Source: an uncultured Alphaproteobacteria bacterium
Lineage (GTDB): Bacteria; Pseudomonadota; Alphaproteobacteria; CAAHEQ01; UBA3637
DNA length: 48,488 nucleotides
Reading direction: 5' to 3'
Assembly: GCA_949292205.1 (NCBI GenBank)
Contig: CASEYR010000010.1
Location: 1-48,488, forward strand
Position numbers and translations under genes: made by a program. This document shows positions 17,856 through 26,864 of the stretch, piece by piece. Each line of letters opens with the position of its first letter. Positions within the stretch are counted from its first letter, which is position 1. The notes beneath the pieces are model-generated. The model was not told the DNA's origin. It saw only the letters and a list, made by a program, of their open reading frames with translations, and did not search any database.

Positions 17856-18494
17856 CTATTTTTTTATGCTGTTGCCATTCCGAACCACATTTGTCTCATC
17901 ATATTTGGCAACAACCGTCCCGAACGGATTCACAAAATCTTTTCCAAATCCTTTATATCCTGCACCTTCGGCTATTGTAATAACGGCTCGTCGACTTTGG
18001 GGACGCAAAACCGTCATTCCGTCTTGCTTATAAATATCAAAATCAACCGTAAAAATATTCCCTTGACGTCTGACATCTAAAATATGAACACTCTGAGTAT
18101 CTGTTCTATTTTTTGAATCCGTCACGAAATCACCTTTATCTTGTATAAACTGACCATAAACCGTCGGTGAAGACAACCGCCGAACGGGTCCACCAACACC
18201 CCATCTATAAGACATCTCAGCCATATCGGGAATAAACTCAACTCTATTTTCAATATAAAACCGAATCAACATTTCTTCAATCAATTTTTTATCTCCGATA
18301 GGGGCAGAGAAACTGGTTGCCTCCAAAGCTTGTCCAAAAGTCATAACATTCGGAGTCAACAGCTGAGCCAACACACTAGCCTTCGGAGCCATATGTAACA
18401 ATGTCAAAGCAAAAAAGACATTAACAGTCATCAAACTTCCCGTAATAACCAACCACGCTCTGACAGAAAAATCAGCAAACCGGAAAGATTTCAT
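17856..18494 (-). CDS. VirB8-like protein (copy 2)
   Basis: A 212-residue protein from the ATG at 18494. The GGAGG ribosome site lies in the last codons of the upstream gene, giving tight coupling; an earlier in-frame start is unnecessary. A TM helix (about 13-35) precedes a periplasmic domain ending NPFGTVVAKYDET, a recognisable variant of the VirB8 NPxG signature. It is divergent from copy 1 (only short motifs in common), so the duplication is old or the two were acquired separately. It may form a hetero-oligomer with copy 1 or replace another bitopic component. Confidence 0.82.
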   Translation of the reverse strand: MKSFRFADFSVRAWLVITGSLMTVNVFFALTLLHMAPKASVLAQLLTPNVMTFGQALEATSFSAPIGDKKLIEEMLIRFYIENRVEFIPDMAEMSYRWGVGGPVRRLSSPTVYGQFIQDKGDFVTDSKNRTDTQSVHILDVRRQGNIFTVDFDIYKQDGMTVLRPQSRRAVITIAEGAGYKGFGKDFVNPFGTVVAKYDETNVVRNGNSIKK

Positions 18495-18495
18495 T

Positions 18496-20109
18496 TTAAC
18501 CTCCGAAAGAACCACCGTTGATACATAAAGCATCTATCGGTTTTTGACTTTCTTTTTCAATTTGTTTATCCCACTCTTGTTTTTTCGCATCCAACGCTTT
18601 GGCGGCATTGTATTCACGTAAAAGTCTATCAATATGCTGTGCATTTGTCGCCGTCAAAAAAACATGTCCATCTAAATCTTTTTTTAACGCATCAAAGGTT
18701 GCCTTATCTTGCTGAAAGACAGACAAGGTCAAAGCCTCTTTCAATTTTTCATGATAGACGGGATTGGTTTCTTGAGCTGACTGCAAAGTATCGACTTTTT
18801 CCAAACGCCTTTTTTCCTCAGTTCGAGCCCAAGCTGTTTTATAAATTGCCTCTTCTTTTTTAATTTTTTCCTCAGCGACCTTCAGTAAGGCCTCTTTCTG
18901 ATTTTTCAATTCTTTCAAAGAATCGTCAAATGATTTATCATTTGCTAAATCAAAATCATCATCCAACTTAATATAGTTACTTAAATCATCACGAACGGAA
19001 TTAACGACACGATTCGTGTTTTCATTAGCAACCTCAACGATTTTTTCAGCTCCGTTTAATTCTTTTTTTAATAATTGATAAACGGCCAATCGATTGTTTC
19101 GCTCAGAAGAAGTATAGTGTTTAGCCGATTCTTTCAATATTAATCCTTTTGAAAAATCTTCTGCCATTTCCCCTTTAGGATTAATATCTTTAAAGTTATC
19201 CTTTGCATATTCCTTCCACGGATCAGGTAGGCTTGGATAAATCTGACGCATAGGGTCATCACTATCCAAATATAACACAGTCTCCTCTTTTGGAGGCAAC
19301 GGCTTCGGAGCAATCGGAGCCTTTTTTAGGACCAACGGCAGTCCAACGGCTTTTGCCGGACTTTGAGCGACCAACATAGCAATATAAGCTTCATGGGCTT
19401 TTTCCACATCCTCATAACGTGCATAATCGTATTTTTCATCGCCGACAGCAGGACGCCCCTGAAGAGGAACACCAAAATAAGCATTTAATTTTGTGTATGT
19501 ATCATCCCATGTTTTATCAAAGACATATTTTTGATCCTCCCACAGAGGGAAAGACGGAGAGTTCTCATTTTTTCTTTCTCCCCAACTATCTTGATTTTGG
19601 TAAACATCCGTTAAAATTTCATTTCCGATAGCCCAATAAGAAAGCGTTTCCGCCAATCGCTCATCTGAAAAAGTCCCGGCTTCTACTTCGGCACGCAGCT
19701 TCTCTCTCTGTTCATCTGACAAACCTTCCGCAGAGTTAATAAAAATTGTCAGTTCTTTTTCTCGTCGATCATAGCGATTTTTCATTTTTTCCCAAACTTC
19801 TTTGGGATTTTTAAACTGCTCACTCAATCGACGAATATTACATTTCTCCATAGCCTCCATACGTTTTTGTTGAAGCTTCATATTTTTCTGAACTCTAGCC
19901 TGCTCCTCCAAGTTTGCCCGAGCCTCCCACATCCGATTCATCAGATTGTGTAAAGTCAAAGCCTTATCCAAAGCATTATTTTCCGCATCATAGAAAGTCA
20001 TAGAAGCCGGATTGACTGTCGGCATAGCATCTGAAAATTGAAGAGCACTTCCCGTCGTTGATGACAACACCACAAAACCAACCATAATCAAAACAGATAT
20101 TTTTTTCAT
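18496..20109 (-). CDS. Exported coiled-coil protein of the T4SS operon
   Basis: A 537-residue protein with a signal peptide (MKKISVLIMVGFVVLSS, cleavage near SALQ). The mature protein is highly charged and helical, with long predicted coiled coils (about 60-150 and 330-520, rich in Glu, Lys and Gln) around a Pro-rich middle (KKAPIAPKPLPPKEE). It ends in a Gly-rich tail with a single Cys. I recognise no family. Ribosome site CGGAGG. It lies between a lipoprotein and VirB8 copy 2 with gaps under 15 bases, so it should be made with the secretion apparatus. A periplasmic structural role is inferred only. Confidence 0.8.
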   Translation of the reverse strand: MKKISVLIMVGFVVLSSTTGSALQFSDAMPTVNPASMTFYDAENNALDKALTLHNLMNRMWEARANLEEQARVQKNMKLQQKRMEAMEKCNIRRLSEQFKNPKEVWEKMKNRYDRREKELTIFINSAEGLSDEQREKLRAEVEAGTFSDERLAETLSYWAIGNEILTDVYQNQDSWGERKNENSPSFPLWEDQKYVFDKTWDDTYTKLNAYFGVPLQGRPAVGDEKYDYARYEDVEKAHEAYIAMLVAQSPAKAVGLPLVLKKAPIAPKPLPPKEETVLYLDSDDPMRQIYPSLPDPWKEYAKDNFKDINPKGEMAEDFSKGLILKESAKHYTSSERNNRLAVYQLLKKELNGAEKIVEVANENTNRVVNSVRDDLSNYIKLDDDFDLANDKSFDDSLKELKNQKEALLKVAEEKIKKEEAIYKTAWARTEEKRRLEKVDTLQSAQETNPVYHEKLKEALTLSVFQQDKATFDALKKDLDGHVFLTATNAQHIDRLLREYNAAKALDAKKQEWDKQIEKESQKPIDALCINGGSFGG

Positions 20110-20121
20110 GCGAACCTCCGA

Positions 20122-20841
20122 TTAATCCTTCATCAACGATTGTGTCATTGTCATAACACCGCTCTTTTGATTACCGCCTTTTATCTGCAAGCGTTGAGAT
20201 ACAATTTGTTGTTGTAAACTTAATAACTGATCATATAAAAGACGAACATTTGCATTATCACGCAAAGCCTGATTATAATCCGTAGCGCCTCCTTTATATC
20301 CAGATTGAAAAGCACCAATTGCCTCTTGAAGATTTTTCAATCCATTCTTAATAACCAACGATGCAGCAACTAACTGGATCACCCGATCCTGTTCCTCAAA
20401 AGCTCTTTCCTTGACATATTGAGAAATAGACTCAATGGTTCCTGCCGTAGTCGTTAAAGCATCTTGAACGGTCGAAGCCAATTGCTTTGATGAAACCCCC
20501 GTATACTCCCGAGATAAGTCATCAGGCATATCCAAAAGACCCTTTGCCACTTTTTCCGTATCTTTTGATAAGCTCAATTTAATTTCAAAAATACCCAAAT
20601 CAACGGATGTATTAGCATTTTTCAAGAGATTCTGAAGTTCTGACTCTGTATCTGTATAGGCCTTGATAATGGTTTGTGCCCCAGACACAACCGATAACGG
20701 AACAGAGCTCAAAGAATCCAAAACGGGCGTTGGTTCAGGCGCCAACAAAAAGTCAATCAACAGATATGCTTTTGCCTCATAACAACCAGACAAAACCATA
20801 GCTGCGGTCAAAAAACAAGCAATTCTCTTTTTTATATTCAT
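20122..20841 (-). CDS. Exported helical (lipo)protein of the T4SS operon
   Basis: A 239-residue protein. The N-terminus has a hydrophobic core ending LSGC, a lipobox with Cys20 that would anchor it by lipid. The rest is helical with heptad-like stretches (for example LLYDQLLSLQQQIVSQRLQI near the end). The helical exported architecture resembles TrbJ/VirB5-type pilus-tip or adhesin subunits, but no diagnostic motif is visible. GGGAGG precedes the start. It is one of a run of consecutive exported helical genes here. Confidence 0.78.
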   Translation of the reverse strand: MNIKKRIACFLTAAMVLSGCYEAKAYLLIDFLLAPEPTPVLDSLSSVPLSVVSGAQTIIKAYTDTESELQNLLKNANTSVDLGIFEIKLSLSKDTEKVAKGLLDMPDDLSREYTGVSSKQLASTVQDALTTTAGTIESISQYVKERAFEEQDRVIQLVAASLVIKNGLKNLQEAIGAFQSGYKGGATDYNQALRDNANVRLLYDQLLSLQQQIVSQRLQIKGGNQKSGVMTMTQSLMKD

Positions 20842-20852
20842 CTTGAACCTCC

Positions 20853-21518
20853 CTATGGTTTCTCAAGTAATTGTTCTTCTTGCTTTAACAGCATGGAGGC
20901 AGCCTCCATTTCCATCAATCGAGCCTCCAAAAAAACATTCGCTGCCGTAATTAAAGCCAACGATTTAATCGTTTCCGTATTTAATTCTATTTCCTGAATA
21001 ATACCGCCGGCAGAACTGCTGGCCTCTTGCAATGATTTCAAATCATCAGCCGTTGATGATCGCACACCCGCAGCATATGATATAATTTCCTTTCCTAAAT
21101 TTGTTACATAAGTCTTTCTTTTATTTCGCACTTCGGCTTTCATTTCTTCTGTCACATTTGCCGCATCAGCCGGCACAAAAAATGTTTTTTTAACAAAGGC
21201 CAGAGCCTCCTCTAAACTTTCTTGTGGCGGAGCAATTTCCGCTGACGGTAAAGAGTTTGGATCATTTTGAGTCACAAAATCATATGTTGAAGCGGAAGGA
21301 GGGGTTATACTCGTTGTTCCAGTCCAGATTTCAACCTGCTCTTTTAAAGCATTATTCTTGGCCAAATTGGCTGCATATTGGCTGGTTCTTTCAATAGATT
21401 GCATTGTAAACTGCAATCCCCGAAAAACATCCAAAACCGCAAACGTAGCCCCACCTGAAACAGAAACACAAACGACAAGCATAAAGGCAATAACGACACC
21501 AATACATTTTTTCTTCAT
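20853..21518 (-). CDS. Exported helical protein, possibly VirB5/TrbJ-like
   Basis: A 221-residue protein with a signal peptide (hydrophobic to about residue 25, SGGA-TFA region). The mature part is almost entirely helical: VFRGLQFTMQSIERTSQYAA, then a short Ser/Pro stretch, then long helices ending in a Met/Leu/Glu-rich segment (LEARLMEMEAASMLLKQEEQ). This resembles the TrbJ/VirB5 layout of a helical bundle with an exported N-terminus, and the gene neighbours agree, but identity is too weak for a symbol. GAGGAGG ribosome site; 11-base gap to the next gene. Confidence 0.78.
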   Translation of the reverse strand: MKKKCIGVVIAFMLVVCVSVSGGATFAVLDVFRGLQFTMQSIERTSQYAANLAKNNALKEQVEIWTGTTSITPPSASTYDFVTQNDPNSLPSAEIAPPQESLEEALAFVKKTFFVPADAANVTEEMKAEVRNKRKTYVTNLGKEIISYAAGVRSSTADDLKSLQEASSSAGGIIQEIELNTETIKSLALITAANVFLEARLMEMEAASMLLKQEEQLLEKP

Positions 21519-21528
21519 CTACACCTCC

Positions 21529-23151
21529 TCATTCACCCTGATTCAAAACACCACCGGCAGTAATGTTATCCAAAGCGCCCATCTCTAACAACTGAGCCTT
21601 CAATGCCGTAATTGCATTATTTTTTTGAAGCGATTGAGCCGACAATCCGGCAATTTCTTTCAACATATTAAAGATATCCGATGACATTTCAATTTTATCA
21701 CTACGCTCTGCCAGTTCTTCACCCGAAGCTCCAACCAAAGCGGATGATTTCAATCCACTCCCGATACCTGAAGACAGGGCATTAATTTGCAACTGATTTT
21801 GATTTTCACGCACTTCATTAATATCTGCCGGTGTTCCCAGAATCAATTCGGCTCCGGCATCGGTTGCCTTTTTCATTCCGGCTAAAACAAGCAACGCAAT
21901 TCCCTGTTCAACTTCGGACACTTTATTTCCTACCGCTGCGACACCCGAAGCAGCCAGAGAACCCCCCCCCTCAACCACATCTTTTACGCCACCGGCAACA
22001 TCTCCGACCGTTTGTCCGACAGAACTTCCCGAAGCAACATTCCAGCTACTCTCAAGAACCTCTTTTCCGGAATCCATCTCTATTTTTGCCTGCTCCTTCA
22101 ATGGATCTAAATAACTGCCAATCCCTGAATCATTAACAACTTCCATCGCATTATGAACTCCGGATAACATATCATCTAAATTATCAGCATTTTGAATATC
22201 TGACACGGCACCACTACCCTTATTATACAGCGAGTTTGCAGAATTATAGTTTTTCTCTATCGTATCAACCATATCAAATCCACTGTCAAAGGATCCGGTT
22301 ATCCCACTTAAAGAATCATTTATCGAATCAGATAAGGATTCACCGCCACCCTCCAGCTTTGAAATCAAATCACTTCCCCCTTCTTCTGCTTTCGTCAAAA
22401 TAGACTTAATTTGACTAGGAACCGTCGGAGCCATTTCGCTGGCAGAAAGCGTTGTGACGGAAGGGACCCAATCTACAGCACTTAATGCATCCATTGAGCA
22501 AGCCTTAACCAGCTCCATATTGCGAGTCGGAGTCGTTGCCTGTTGAAATAACTTTTGTGTTGCATTTCCGATATAAGATTTTGATACATCCCCACCGCCT
22601 AACTGCTTATACAAACTTTCGGTTGCATCCACCGAATCAGCCACCGAATCGATTTTATCCGTCAACTTCTCTCCCGTCAAAGCATCTGTATAGGCCTTAC
22701 CTGTATTACTCCACAATTTTTCATTCTTGCTATCCGTTTGATTCAGAATATTTTCCAAAGAGGTCTGTTTTTTTGCCAAATCATTTAAAGAATCATATCC
22801 CGCATCAATACACTCGGAAATGTATAAATCTCCGGCACAAGAATTCGCTGCTTTAATTAGATTCTCTTTATCAACATCCATAATATCTTTATCTATTTTA
22901 TTCAAAGCCGATTTTGTACAAGTAGCTATTTGGTTTGAAATAGCATTACACATATCCGCCCCTAAAACACTGCACATGGTGTTCTTAAATTCAACAATCT
23001 GCTCCATTTTCTTAATCTGTGACATAATCTCGCTTGTATTTTTAATTTCAAGAGACAATTCCAAAGGTCCAATTGTTACCTTTGCACCCGCCGGGCACGC
23101 AATGACAAGCAATGTTAAGACACATCCTATTTTCTTTAAGTTTTTGATCAT
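21529..23151 (-). CDS. Large exported T4SS-operon protein, Ser/Gly-rich and helical
   Basis: 540 residues from the ATG at 23151, chosen because AAGGAG lies six bases upstream and the protein then begins with a clean signal peptide (MIKNLKKIGCVLTLLVIACP, cleavage near AGA-K). An in-frame upstream start is less likely. The first 150 residues contain six or more Cys, likely disulfide-bonded. The middle (about 240-420) is rich in Ser, Gly and Asp, and one hydrophobic stretch (near 440) might insert in a membrane. The size could suit a VirB6-related or TrbL-like role, but there are not enough TM helices for VirB6. Function unknown. Confidence 0.75.
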   Translation of the reverse strand: MIKNLKKIGCVLTLLVIACPAGAKVTIGPLELSLEIKNTSEIMSQIKKMEQIVEFKNTMCSVLGADMCNAISNQIATCTKSALNKIDKDIMDVDKENLIKAANSCAGDLYISECIDAGYDSLNDLAKKQTSLENILNQTDSKNEKLWSNTGKAYTDALTGEKLTDKIDSVADSVDATESLYKQLGGGDVSKSYIGNATQKLFQQATTPTRNMELVKACSMDALSAVDWVPSVTTLSASEMAPTVPSQIKSILTKAEEGGSDLISKLEGGGESLSDSINDSLSGITGSFDSGFDMVDTIEKNYNSANSLYNKGSGAVSDIQNADNLDDMLSGVHNAMEVVNDSGIGSYLDPLKEQAKIEMDSGKEVLESSWNVASGSSVGQTVGDVAGGVKDVVEGGGSLAASGVAAVGNKVSEVEQGIALLVLAGMKKATDAGAELILGTPADINEVRENQNQLQINALSSGIGSGLKSSALVGASGEELAERSDKIEMSSDIFNMLKEIAGLSAQSLQKNNAITALKAQLLEMGALDNITAGGVLNQGE

Positions 23152-23173
23152 GTGCAGACTCCTTCCGTTTTTT

Positions 23174-23857
23174 TTACTTAACATCCCTTAATGTATTAAT
23201 GCTTTGACTCGCTAAATTACCGGATTGAATAACCGATCTGGCATTTAATTCGGCCGCCGTTTCACCACTGATACGGATTAAAGAAACCAAAACATCTGTT
23301 TGAGTCAAGCTATTATCAATATCCTGTCCGATTGAACTCAACATTTCAGCCTTAGCCGCAGCTTCTGTTTGGGCAACCCATGCTTCCGACAAAGACTGAA
23401 TAGCAAGTGCTTGAAAGTTCTGAGCTTGATTACTGGCAAGCTCCTTTAACGCATCTTCAGTCATTTCTGCACGTTCTTCCTTTGTTGATGGCAAAACCAA
23501 TTCAGACCGTAATAGATTGAGCGTATCATTTGACATAGCCTTTGTCGGATCTGTATAATCAATCCCAAAAGACTGAAATGTATTACCTATAATATTAGAC
23601 TGTCCCAACAATGTTTTTTCAAGACCATCCTTTTGGGTTAATTTTGAAATCGCATCTTGAGCTCCGATAATTTTTTGATTTGCCTCTTGATACGTATCAT
23701 GCACATCCGCTATACTTTGCGCTATATCACTTTGACCAACATCTTTCATAATATTAACAAATTGAGCCGGATCATCGACCGGAATTTGCGATAACGATGG
23801 ACAAGCAATTCCCATCACCATCATAAAAATCAATGGTTGAAAAAGTCTATTCCGCAT
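23174..23857 (-). CDS. VirB5/TrbJ-like exported protein
   Basis: A 227-residue protein with a signal peptide (cleavage near CPSLSQ). The mature protein opens IPVDDPAQFVNIMKDV, close to the 'PV-x-DPAN' opening of VirB5/TrbJ proteins, and continues as a helical bundle with a Gln/Ala-rich second half. VirB5 is a minor pilus component or adhesin at the tip. It overlaps the preceding gene by 11 bases, with AAAGGAGG before its ATG. It is the best VirB5 candidate among the exported genes at the head of the operon. Confidence 0.75.
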   Translation of the reverse strand: MRNRLFQPLIFMMVMGIACPSLSQIPVDDPAQFVNIMKDVGQSDIAQSIADVHDTYQEANQKIIGAQDAISKLTQKDGLEKTLLGQSNIIGNTFQSFGIDYTDPTKAMSNDTLNLLRSELVLPSTKEERAEMTEDALKELASNQAQNFQALAIQSLSEAWVAQTEAAAKAEMLSSIGQDIDNSLTQTDVLVSLIRISGETAAELNARSVIQSGNLASQSINTLRDVK

Positions 23858-24749
23858 CTTGTGTCCCCTCCTTTACCATATTTTCCAGAGCATCGCTTTC
23901 TTGTTGGATTTTTTGTGATACCTGATCAGTTATACTTCCCGTTTTCTCCACGACTGAACCGGCACCACCAACAGCACCGGTTGCTGCATCCTTTATTTGG
24001 TCAATAAAACCATCTGATTTTTCATCCACTTCCGAACCGCCATTTGTCATATCCGCGGCGGTTGAAGGTGTTGCAGAAACCCCCTGTAACGTTTTTGTTG
24101 CCGTCAACAAAGCTATTGTTGCTTCCGTCGAGGCCAAGGTCAAAGCACCACTTAAAACCTGACGATCCGAAGCTGTTAAAACTTGGAAAATTTCCTGTAG
24201 GTTATTGGCACCTGTTACGCTACTTGTAATTGTATCAATATTAACCGCCTCAGCACCATGCTGGGATGAAACGCTTTTCAATCCCATAGAATAAGACATA
24301 CTATTCAAAGCCAGATCCGTAACCGCCAGATTTTGATTATTTGTAATAGTTCGGATTTGCTCATCCGTATAACTTAATCCGCTACTGAATAAAAGCGTAT
24401 TATCAATCAAATTGTTGGCTTCCGCATAGTTCATCAAGCCACTTTCATCGGCCAAACCGCCCAAAGACAACTTCTTAAGGCTAATCAGATCATATCTGTC
24501 TTTTGTGGCAATATCCCCCAACTTTAAAAACGGCGATATATATTGCCCCAAACCACCCAACATATTATTCAACTGGACAGCTCCGGATACAATATCCTCT
24601 TGAGTCGCCAGTGCTTTTTGAGCCTTCTGCACTAAAGATATCACTGTCGCAAATTGTGACAAATGAGACACCGGTTCCTGCGCATAAGATATACTTCCCG
24701 TCAGCAAGAGACACAACACCACCACCGCACGCAATAGATTGAAACACAT
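23847..24749 (-). CDS. First gene of the T4SS operon: exported helical protein
   Basis: A 300-residue protein with a signal peptide (VVVLCLLLTGSISYAQ). Helical throughout, with several segments that resemble TrbJ/VirB5 subunits (QFATVISLVQKAQKALATQE; ASDRQVLSGALTLASTEATI). It ends in a hydrophilic, Gly/Ser/Glu-rich tail after residue 235. AAGGAGG precedes the ATG, and a promoter-like element lies 51 bases upstream, so this is the probable start of the long T4SS transcript. The next gene overlaps it by 11 bases. Family assignment is tentative. Confidence 0.75.
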   Translation of the reverse strand: MCFNLLRAVVVLCLLLTGSISYAQEPVSHLSQFATVISLVQKAQKALATQEDIVSGAVQLNNMLGGLGQYISPFLKLGDIATKDRYDLISLKKLSLGGLADESGLMNYAEANNLIDNTLLFSSGLSYTDEQIRTITNNQNLAVTDLALNSMSYSMGLKSVSSQHGAEAVNIDTITSSVTGANNLQEIFQVLTASDRQVLSGALTLASTEATIALLTATKTLQGVSATPSTAADMTNGGSEVDEKSDGFIDQIKDAATGAVGGAGSVVEKTGSITDQVSQKIQQESDALENMVKEGTQDAE

Positions 24750-24799
24750 ATCAAGCCTCCTTATCCATCGGATATTCTAAAATACAGTCCTATCTTATA

Positions 24800-24827
24800 A
24801 TAGTATCACACTTTTGAAAAAGAACAA
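24800..24827 (-). promoter_or_regulatory. Promoter of the main T4SS operon
   Basis: On the minus strand, TTGTTC (-35, 24822-24827), 16 bases, TACTAT (-10, 24800-24805), about 50 bases before the first ATG. It overlaps the end of the gap after folD; no strong terminator separates the two. Confidence 0.45.
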
Positions 24828-24834
24828 GTTTTTT

Positions 24835-25683
24835 TTAATTCTGCTTATTTTCTTTTTCATAAATATCAACAATATTTTCAAGAAGCATTGTTACCGTCAT
24901 AGGGCCAACCCCTCCGGGAACGGGCGTAACGGCTCCGGCAATACCGTTCACAGCATCAAAAGAAACATCTCCTTGAAGTTTTCCATCTTCATTACGGTTA
25001 ATTCCCACATCAATAACAATGGCCCCCGGCTTTATAAAATCCCGCTTAATCAAATCAGGTTTGCCGGCCGCAACAACTAATATATCCGCCGTCTGGCATA
25101 AAGCAGCCAAGTTTCGTGTATGGGTATGAGCCTGCGTCACAGTACACTGTGCCGCTAACAATAATTGAGCCAAAGGCTTTCCCACCAATCTCGATCGCCC
25201 GATAATAACGGCATTTAATCCATCCGGATTTGGACAAGCCTTATAAATCAAAGTCATGCAAGCCTTAGGCGTACAAGGAATAATCCCTGGTTTTCCGATA
25301 AACAATCGCCCCAGATTCCGTGTGCACAACCCATCTACATCTTTATTTGGATCTATAGACTCAATCACAGCATCAGAATCTATATGCTTTGGCAATGGCA
25401 ACTGAACCAAAATACCATCTATATTCGGATTATGATTCAAATCGTGAATAAAAGCGATTAAAGCATCTTGAGTCAATACCGGCGATAAATAAAACAACTC
25501 GGTTGCAATACCAACCTTTTCGGCAGCTTTTGCTTTATTGCACACATAGATATGACTGGCCGGATCATCTCCGACCAAAATGACCGCTAGTTTGGGAGCT
25601 CTTGAAAATTGCGATACGCGTCGTAATAAATTGTCTTGAATTTCCAACGCCAGAGCTTTTCCATCAATGATATGTGTATTCAC
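24835..25683 (-). CDS. folD: FolD: methylenetetrahydrofolate dehydrogenase/cyclohydrolase
   Basis: A 282-residue bifunctional enzyme that interconverts 5,10-methylene-, 5,10-methenyl- and 10-formyl-tetrahydrofolate with NADP, supplying one-carbon units for purines and fMet-tRNA. Visible motifs: the catalytic Tyr-Lys pair in HIYVCNKAKAAEKVGI, the substrate loop DGILVQLPLPKHID, the NADP-binding GRSRLVGKPLAQLL and the C-terminal PVPGGVGPMTVTMLLEN. Length is normal. It is the last gene of the envelope operon, 11 bases after surA. Confidence 0.96.
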   Translation of the reverse strand: MNTHIIDGKALALEIQDNLLRRVSQFSRAPKLAVILVGDDPASHIYVCNKAKAAEKVGIATELFYLSPVLTQDALIAFIHDLNHNPNIDGILVQLPLPKHIDSDAVIESIDPNKDVDGLCTRNLGRLFIGKPGIIPCTPKACMTLIYKACPNPDGLNAVIIGRSRLVGKPLAQLLLAAQCTVTQAHTHTRNLAALCQTADILVVAAGKPDLIKRDFIKPGAIVIDVGINRNEDGKLQGDVSFDAVNGIAGAVTPVPGGVGPMTVTMLLENIVDIYEKENKQN

Positions 25684-25694
25684 TTATCCTCCCG

Positions 25695-26864
25695 CTACTT
25701 GTATTCAATAACTGTATTTCTTTTAATTTCTAGTAGTTTTTGTTTCGATTCCAAGTCCATTTTTTCCATCTCAATCTGCCGCGCCAACTCTTCATGAGTT
25801 GGAACAATACGTCGCTTTTCGGAAGAACACTTCATAAAATAAAGCAGTCCGTCTGGCGTTTGAACCGGTCCGACAAGCGTTTTAAAAGGAGCCTCACTTA
25901 AAAGCCCATAAACTTCGGCCGGCAGTTGATTCGGACTCACTTGTCCTCGTTGAAGTGATTGCGGAATGGCATCATCCTTCACAACTTCTTGAAATACATC
26001 ACATCCACCGACAATCGGTTTTTCCAATAAGGTAGCAGCAATACTATCTGGCGGAACAACCGCCTGAGCCATTTCCCAAATTGTTACAGCATCAGATGTC
26101 AATGCATCTCTTTTATCCAACATTAACACAAGTGCATAACCATTAGAAACAGCTATTGGACGGGACAGTTGCCCCGATCGCATTTGCTTTAAAACAGGGG
26201 CAACATCTTCTCCATAATACATACTGTCAGCATTACTAACCAAACCACCGCTATTACGACTATCCGATATAGATTCTGCGCTTGCTAGTTCTTTAAAATC
26301 AACCCCTTCTTGAAGCTTCTGCCATATTGATAGGGCTTTTTCTTCTGTCGGAACAATAATTTCAGCAAAACGGAAAGACTCTTGAGCCAACTCCTGACGT
26401 ATCATTTTTTCCCGAGCCTGAACCTCAGCGTCACTGACGGAAGCAGTATGTCCTGACTTATGCAGAACACGTAACCACCCTAAATCAGCCAAGATCTGAT
26501 TTTCAAAGGTTTCCAATGGAATTTTTCTTTCGGAAAGCATCTGGTTAAATGCTCCGGTCAACAAGCCATTTTGCTCTTCCAATCGTTTCATAGCTTGATG
26601 AATATCCTCATTAGACGGAACAACCCCCTGACGTTCGGCTTCCTGTATTTTAATTCGTTCATCAATCAAATCAGCTAATGCTTGCTTTTTTAAAGTTTCA
26701 GAAACAGCTCGATCTGACTCATTTCTCTGTAACAGCATTAACTTTGCCCGACTCTCCACATCAAAAGATGAAATCGGATAATCATTGACGATAGCCTTTA
26801 TTTCTCCTGCCAAAACGTTACTACACCCCAGCCAAAAAACACACAGTCCAACCCAAAAACGCAT
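25695..26864 (-). CDS. surA: SurA-like periplasmic peptidyl-prolyl isomerase/chaperone
   Basis: A 389-residue protein with a signal peptide (cleavage near VLAGE). The N-terminal SurA chaperone domain (about 20-140) includes LADLIDERIKIQEAERQGV. A parvulin-type rotamase domain (about 150-255) has RFAEIIVPTEEKA, SDSRNSGGLV and RPIAVSNGYALVLM. A second, degenerate domain follows. SurA escorts unfolded outer-membrane proteins, LptD among them, to the BAM complex. Its start codon overlaps the stop of the LptF-LptD ORF by one base (TAATG), the classical lptD-surA pairing. Confidence 0.9.
   Translation of the reverse strand: MRFWVGLCVFWLGCSNVLAGEIKAIVNDYPISSFDVESRAKLMLLQRNESDRAVSETLKKQALADLIDERIKIQEAERQGVVPSNEDIHQAMKRLEEQNGLLTGAFNQMLSERKIPLETFENQILADLGWLRVLHKSGHTASVSDAEVQAREKMIRQELAQESFRFAEIIVPTEEKALSIWQKLQEGVDFKELASAESISDSRNSGGLVSNADSMYYGEDVAPVLKQMRSGQLSRPIAVSNGYALVLMLDKRDALTSDAVTIWEMAQAVVPPDSIAATLLEKPIVGGCDVFQEVVKDDAIPQSLQRGQVSPNQLPAEVYGLLSEAPFKTLVGPVQTPDGLLYFMKCSSEKRRIVPTHEELARQIEMEKMDLESKQKLLEIKRNTVIEYK

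Noticed and set aside
1437-24749. Integrative conjugative element or plasmid transfer region
   Set aside because: No relaxase, integrase of ICE type, attachment repeats or origin of transfer seen. XerD nearby is the housekeeping type in an envelope operon.
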